In this document: positions 60,480 to 64,000 of the stretch, piece by piece
Layout of the letters: each line of letters begins with the position of its first letter
Numbering within the stretch: position 1 is the first letter of the stretch
Assembly: GCA_963849065.1 (NCBI GenBank)
Contig: CAWKFM010000001.1
Span: 496,001 to 560,000 of the forward strand
Reading direction: 5' to 3'
DNA length: 64,000 bases
Source: TOLSYN sp963849065
Lineage (GTDB): Bacteria; Acidobacteriota; Terriglobia; Terriglobales; Acidobacteriaceae
The notes under the pieces: model-generated
Told to the model about the DNA's origin: nothing
The model's database searches: none
What the model saw: only the letters and a program-made list of their open reading frames with translations
Program-made: the position numbers and the translations under genes

Positions 60480-61719
60480 TCAGGCCGTCTGCGCCCGGGA
60501 TTCGCGGCGGACAGGTAGGGCGAAGAAGAACAACAACGCCAGCAGAACCACGGCGAGCGCGCTGAGCAGACTCCTCCCCATCAGAAACAGGTAGGCTGGC
60601 GGAAGCAAAAGAACGGCCGAGGTTATCGCGAGGGCCCGGGCGCGGAACTCGTCCGGGTGTTCCAAGAAATAGTTCAGAGCGAGAGAAATGGGCAGGAGCA
60701 ACGAACACCAGGTCGTGCATCCCCAGGTAACGGCTGAGCAGGAGTCCGACGATGAGAGCCGTGGGCAGGGAACAGGGCCGTGAGGCGATCCAGAGGACGA
60801 TGAGCAGCGACATGGCGGCGGCGAGGCGCGAACCCCAGGCTGCTCCACCGGAGAGCAGCGTCGCGAGTCCGAACAGGTTGGGCATCATTGCCGGAGCGAT
60901 GGCAAACCGGGAGGTAACTCCGGAGGCGCTGGTAGCCATCAGGAACAGCGAACGCCAGTACTGCAGGAAGGCGGGATATCCAGTGATGGATAACGATACA
61001 GCCAGGGCCGCGGCAGCGCCGGCCAGAAATCCGGCGGCCACGCGCCAGCGCCGCCAGAGAAGAAAGAGCAACAGGACGGGCAGCGCGGTTTGCATCTTGA
61101 GGATGGCCAAGCCGAGACAGATTCCGGCGCGAAGAGGCCAGCCTTTTTGCAGCGCGGCGAAAGCGGCACAGTAAAGCGCCAGCAAAAGGATCGACGTCTG
61201 GCCCTGCATCAGGGCTTCCCCGGCGGGGAAGAAACAAAAAAATAAAACAAGCAGCAGCGGCGGCCAAAGTCCCGACAAGTGCGACAGGCTGTCGCGCAGG
61301 AACCTGGCCGAGAGCCAGAGCAGGAGCAGATTGACGCCGAAGAAAACAAGATAGGCGTTGCGCCAGCTTAACAGCGAAAGTGGGACGAACAGCAGCGCGG
61401 AATAGGCCGGGTATAGAAACGGCAGGACGCCGCGTTCCGGGGTGACGAGAGTTTGTGCTTGCTCCTGCAGGTTCAGGTCATAAAGGCGGTGTGCGTCGCC
61501 TGAGCGGACCATGTACCCCGCGGCGTAGAAGGAACGGAAATCGGCGAAACCGGCAACAGCCTTTGGAATGCCGCGGAACAGGACAGCACACTGAACCAGG
61601 AAAAGATAAATGAGCGCGCCAATGAGGAAGTGGCGGTAGCGGTGCAGAGTCGTCTGTCCGGCGTGCGGCTTATGGATATTCTGCGGCGCGGGCATGGCAG
61701 AGTTTCTGTACACGATCAT
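60480..61719 (-). pseudogene. GT87/DUF2029-like membrane glycosyltransferase, frameshifted near 60700
   Basis: The first 330 residues or so form a polytopic membrane protein of the DUF2029/GT87 type: FADFRSFYAAGYMVRSGDAHRLYD, FLYPAYSALLFVPLSLLSW, EALMQGQTSILLLALY. After MHDLVF near 60700 the frame shifts: the next frame continues naturally (LLLPISLALNYFLEHPDEFRARALAI) to a stop at 60480. The original frame instead runs on through antisense of other genes. Either the gene is broken, or the base sequence has a one-base error. Related enzymes add mannose or arabinose from polyprenyl donors. Confidence 0.72.
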
Positions 61720-61789
61720 ACATGCAGAGCGGGAACGCGGCCGGGTGGATCAGGAGCACGAAGCGGGAAGAGGCCTGAGGTGTTGCTGG

Positions 61790-63424
61790 TCACGGGGTTG
61801 CCATAACCGCAATTTCCCAGGGCAGGCGCGGATGAAATGCGGCGAGGTTCTTTTGGAGGCGCGCGGCGTTTTCGTCTCCGATGCCGTAAAAGGACACAAT
61901 GGAGCCGCCGATCACCGTCTTATGCGCAGCGCTCCAGCCGCCGGCCCTGATCCAGCCTGGCGGGAGGTGGCCCGGCTGAAAGCCGAACCAGTCGTCGTAG
62001 ACCGCGACGACCTCGACATGGTTGTTCCGCACGACGGCCTGGGCCGCGGCGTTGTGCAGGAAATCGTACCTGAGATCGCCTGTGGCGAGCGTGCCTAGAC
62101 GGGCTCGCGCGATCTCCGTGCTGCCGAGACCGGCAAGGTCGGTCAGGTAGGGATCGCCGTAGAACGAAACCGCGCCAATGTCATTGAGTGCGATATGTCC
62201 CTGCGGATAATAGGCGCGGAAGAACTGCGCCATCTGATACTGCTGGTGGTAGATATCCGCCATGGCCCGCGGCGTGCCGGTGAGGGAGAGGTATGCGCGC
62301 ATAAACAGGGGAATGACCAGGAAGCTGGCCAGAAGCAGGAGCGCGGCTGCGGTCCAGACAGAGACGTTGGCGAACAGATCCCATGCGGCGATGGACGCCG
62401 CGATCAAACCCAGGGCCACCAGATAGACCTCGTAGCGGTAAAACCAGCGATAGGAGGCAAACATTTGGTGCAACAAAGCAGTGATGAGAAATAACTGCAG
62501 CAGTTGCCGGCTCCCGCGTTGAGCATTTCTGCCGAAAGCCAACATCAGCAGCGCAACCAACGCCAGCACAAAGACCTCGGGGCAGTCGGTTGCCATGGTG
62601 CGCAGCCGCAGCAGAGTGGCGAGCCCAATCGGACGGGCCTTGATGAGCAGTGAGTTGGGCAGGAAGAATCCGCCGTGGGAGATGCTGTAAAGCCCGAAGA
62701 GCGTGACGGGCACCCAGCCGGCGGCGGCAGCGGCCATGGCCGGGAGAAGTTTTTTCTGCAGCAGACAGAGCAGAGCGACCGCAGCGACCAGGAACAGTCC
62801 TTCATAGCGGACCGCGACGAGCAAGACGGCGCAAAGCAGAACGGGACGGAGGCTCAGGCGCGAGGCGTTCAGGTAGCGGACGGAGACCATTGCGAACAGC
62901 AGGGTTGCGAGTGGCTGCAGAAGGTGTTCCATGGCAACGAAGGTCATGGGCACCATGGGCAGCGTCAGGACCAGGAAGCTGAGTACGGCGCCCGCGTACA
63001 GGTTGGAAGTGACCCCTGCGCGGTTCAGCGCCTCCCAGGAAAGCCAAAGCAGAGCAATTCCGATTGCGATTTGCGCAATCAACGGGATGACGGCCAGCGG
63101 ACCGAAGACCTTGAAGAGGACCGCAAGCAGCAGCGGCCAGAGAATCGATGACGATGCGGAAACGAACCCATGGCTGGTGACTCCGAAGACGCCATGCGCG
63201 GCCAGGTTTTTGGCGATGGCCATGTGGATGTAGGTATCGTCCAAGGCGTAGACAAGGTGACCCTGAGTGGCGGGTAGGGCGGCGGCGAGCACCCAGAAAA
63301 CGCCCAGCAGGTAGAACACGGCGGGGCAGATCAGCGCCGTGAGCCGGAGCCCGCGGCGAGGCGCAGGGGGCAGGCGGTCGACGGGGACGGAGGCAGGGGA
63401 CGCTGCTGGCACCAGGGTTGGCAT
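61790..63424 (-). CDS. Polytopic membrane protein, glycosyltransferase GT39/GT-C-like
   Basis: The 544-residue protein has about 12 membrane segments. Early on there is an acidic pair in LVYALDDTYIHMAIAKNLAAHGVFG, like the first-loop Asp-Asp of GT-C glycosyltransferases. A C-terminal periplasmic domain (HIALNDIGAVSFYGDPYLTDLAGLG) follows. These enzymes use polyprenyl-phosphate sugars. The acceptor and sugar cannot be told. It is upstream of the GT87-like gene on the same strand, so both may act in envelope glycan synthesis. Confidence 0.82.
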   Translation of the reverse strand: MPTLVPAASPASVPVDRLPPAPRRGLRLTALICPAVFYLLGVFWVLAAALPATQGHLVYALDDTYIHMAIAKNLAAHGVFGVTSHGFVSASSSILWPLLLAVLFKVFGPLAVIPLIAQIAIGIALLWLSWEALNRAGVTSNLYAGAVLSFLVLTLPMVPMTFVAMEHLLQPLATLLFAMVSVRYLNASRLSLRPVLLCAVLLVAVRYEGLFLVAAVALLCLLQKKLLPAMAAAAAGWVPVTLFGLYSISHGGFFLPNSLLIKARPIGLATLLRLRTMATDCPEVFVLALVALLMLAFGRNAQRGSRQLLQLFLITALLHQMFASYRWFYRYEVYLVALGLIAASIAAWDLFANVSVWTAAALLLLASFLVIPLFMRAYLSLTGTPRAMADIYHQQYQMAQFFRAYYPQGHIALNDIGAVSFYGDPYLTDLAGLGSTEIARARLGTLATGDLRYDFLHNAAAQAVVRNNHVEVVAVYDDWFGFQPGHLPPGWIRAGGWSAAHKTVIGGSIVSFYGIGDENAARLQKNLAAFHPRLPWEIAVMATP

Positions 63425-63745
63425 AGAGGCTCAGGCGGGTCGTGTCGCAGAGCTGAATTGATCCAAAGTGTACTCTGGACTGGGGGTTTTGCAAAGTCGC
63501 ATCGCGACCGGAGGGTTGGCGGACGAGCGGGACGGAAAGGAACCGAAGGAAATTGAGTGCGGGCTGGTTGACCGGCTGGCGAACGTGTTGTTATATTTGA
63601 ATGGTTCTGCGAGTCTGTCTGGCTTGTCTGTGTAGTTTGTCGAGCTTTTACTGTACGATCAGCCTAATGGCGCTTCACGGCGCTTGAAGTAAGGGCTTCC
63701 TCGCTGAAACGAATCTGCGCTGCCCGTGGCGCATGGCTACGGGGT
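63425..63745. other. Intergenic region before the right-edge frame
   Basis: This 321-base region contains no gene, clear promoter pair or hairpin that I can defend. GTTGTTATATTTGAATGG around 63588 is AT-rich and could be promoter sequence. Confidence 0.45.
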
Positions 63746-64000
63746 ATGCAGGTTCAGGTTGCGAAACGGAACGCTCCCGGCGGAGATTCAGGCAGAATGC
63801 CTGGGCAATTGACCGGGGACAAAGCGTCACCGTCGCCGCCTCTATCCAGGAAACGTGAGATTTCCCCGCAATTGCGATTGCGGAGAGTATGGTTGAGCGC
63901 CGCGCGAGCGGATGGCTTGGCCAGCCCTGAGTGGGTTGTGAGCGGCGTTGCCCGCCGGATAAGCGGGCGCGGCCGCCAGTGGCGCCACAGTGCGTCCGAA
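63746..64000 (+). CDS. Open frame running off the right edge, unidentified
   Basis: An ATG at 63746 opens an 85-codon frame with no stop before the end of the window (MQVQVAKRNAPGGDSGRMPG ... GRGRQWRHSASE). The encoded part is Arg- and Ser-rich and probably disordered; no domain is recognisable. The ribosome site is weak (ACGGGG). It may be the start of a larger protein or a chance frame in GC-rich DNA. Confidence 0.35.
   Translation, partial: MQVQVAKRNAPGGDSGRMPGQLTGDKASPSPPLSRKREISPQLRLRRVWLSAARADGLASPEWVVSGVARRISGRGRQWRHSASE

Noticed and set aside
63600..63900. Possible riboswitch before the right-edge frame
   Set aside because: Several short GC-rich stems can be drawn, but no known aptamer core could be matched with confidence.

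Overview
The window looks like a chromosomal segment of an Acidobacteriota bacterium, probably class Terriglobia. This is inferred from the moderately high GC content, gene content and dispersed intergenic repeats; no rRNA gene is present to confirm it. Almost all of it is coding, on both strands, and nothing resembles a prophage, integrative element, insertion sequence or CRISPR array.

Left part (1-20.1 kb). This is mostly housekeeping and stress genes: a truncated AMP-dependent synthetase, a TPR/GAF protein, lexA, trxA, a VKOR-like protein, queG coupled to a PilZ protein, two cspA genes, a YihY membrane protein, two rubrerythrins, a sigma-54-type activator with an unusual GAFTGA loop, ruvB, a phasin-like protein, a Crp/Fnr regulator with FNR-like cysteines, and an aldo/keto reductase / SnoaL / flavin disulfide oxidoreductase operon.

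20.1-27.7 kb is a complete minus-strand chemotaxis operon, cheA-cheW-mcp-cheY-cheB-cheR. The receptor is soluble, with a PAS domain and several HAMP units, three of them encoded by 273-bp tandem repeats. CheA carries an extra domain pair between HPt and the dimerisation region. No flagellar or pilus gene is nearby.

28.0-42.4 kb is the most striking region, and I read it as a beta-1,2-glucan locus. A six-gene minus-strand operon encodes a membrane protein with a carboxypeptidase-regulatory-like domain, an ABC exporter, a 1504-residue cyclic-beta-1,2-glucan-synthase-like protein, a GH3 glucosidase, a sugar porter and a trehalase-family enzyme. A divergent Tat-exported GH144-type glucanase faces it. 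The synthase has the GT84 and cyclisation (glycoamylase/GH189-type) regions but stops where the GH94 phosphorylase of classical NdvB/ChvB proteins should begin. One locus therefore appears able to make, export, cut, hydrolyse and re-import a glucan.

42.5-52.9 kb holds a VTT-domain protein, the RNase P RNA gene with P1 helix and promoter visible, a membrane-anchored GcvH-like protein without the lipoyl lysine, an RsbRD-like protein, two small ferredoxins, a perR-peroxiredoxin-ahpD peroxide-defence cluster with palindromic operators, a CPBP-like protein, a CusF-SCO1 fusion lipoprotein, a CDP-alcohol phosphatidyltransferase overlapping greA, and carD with a strong promoter.

53-64 kb carries envelope genes: an AI-2E-family permease, ruvX, a class A penicillin-binding protein, a lipoprotein, an M48 protease, a DUF374 acyltransferase, a small four-helix transporter-like protein, a frameshifted GT87-like gene and a polytopic glycosyltransferase-like protein. 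An open frame runs off the right edge.
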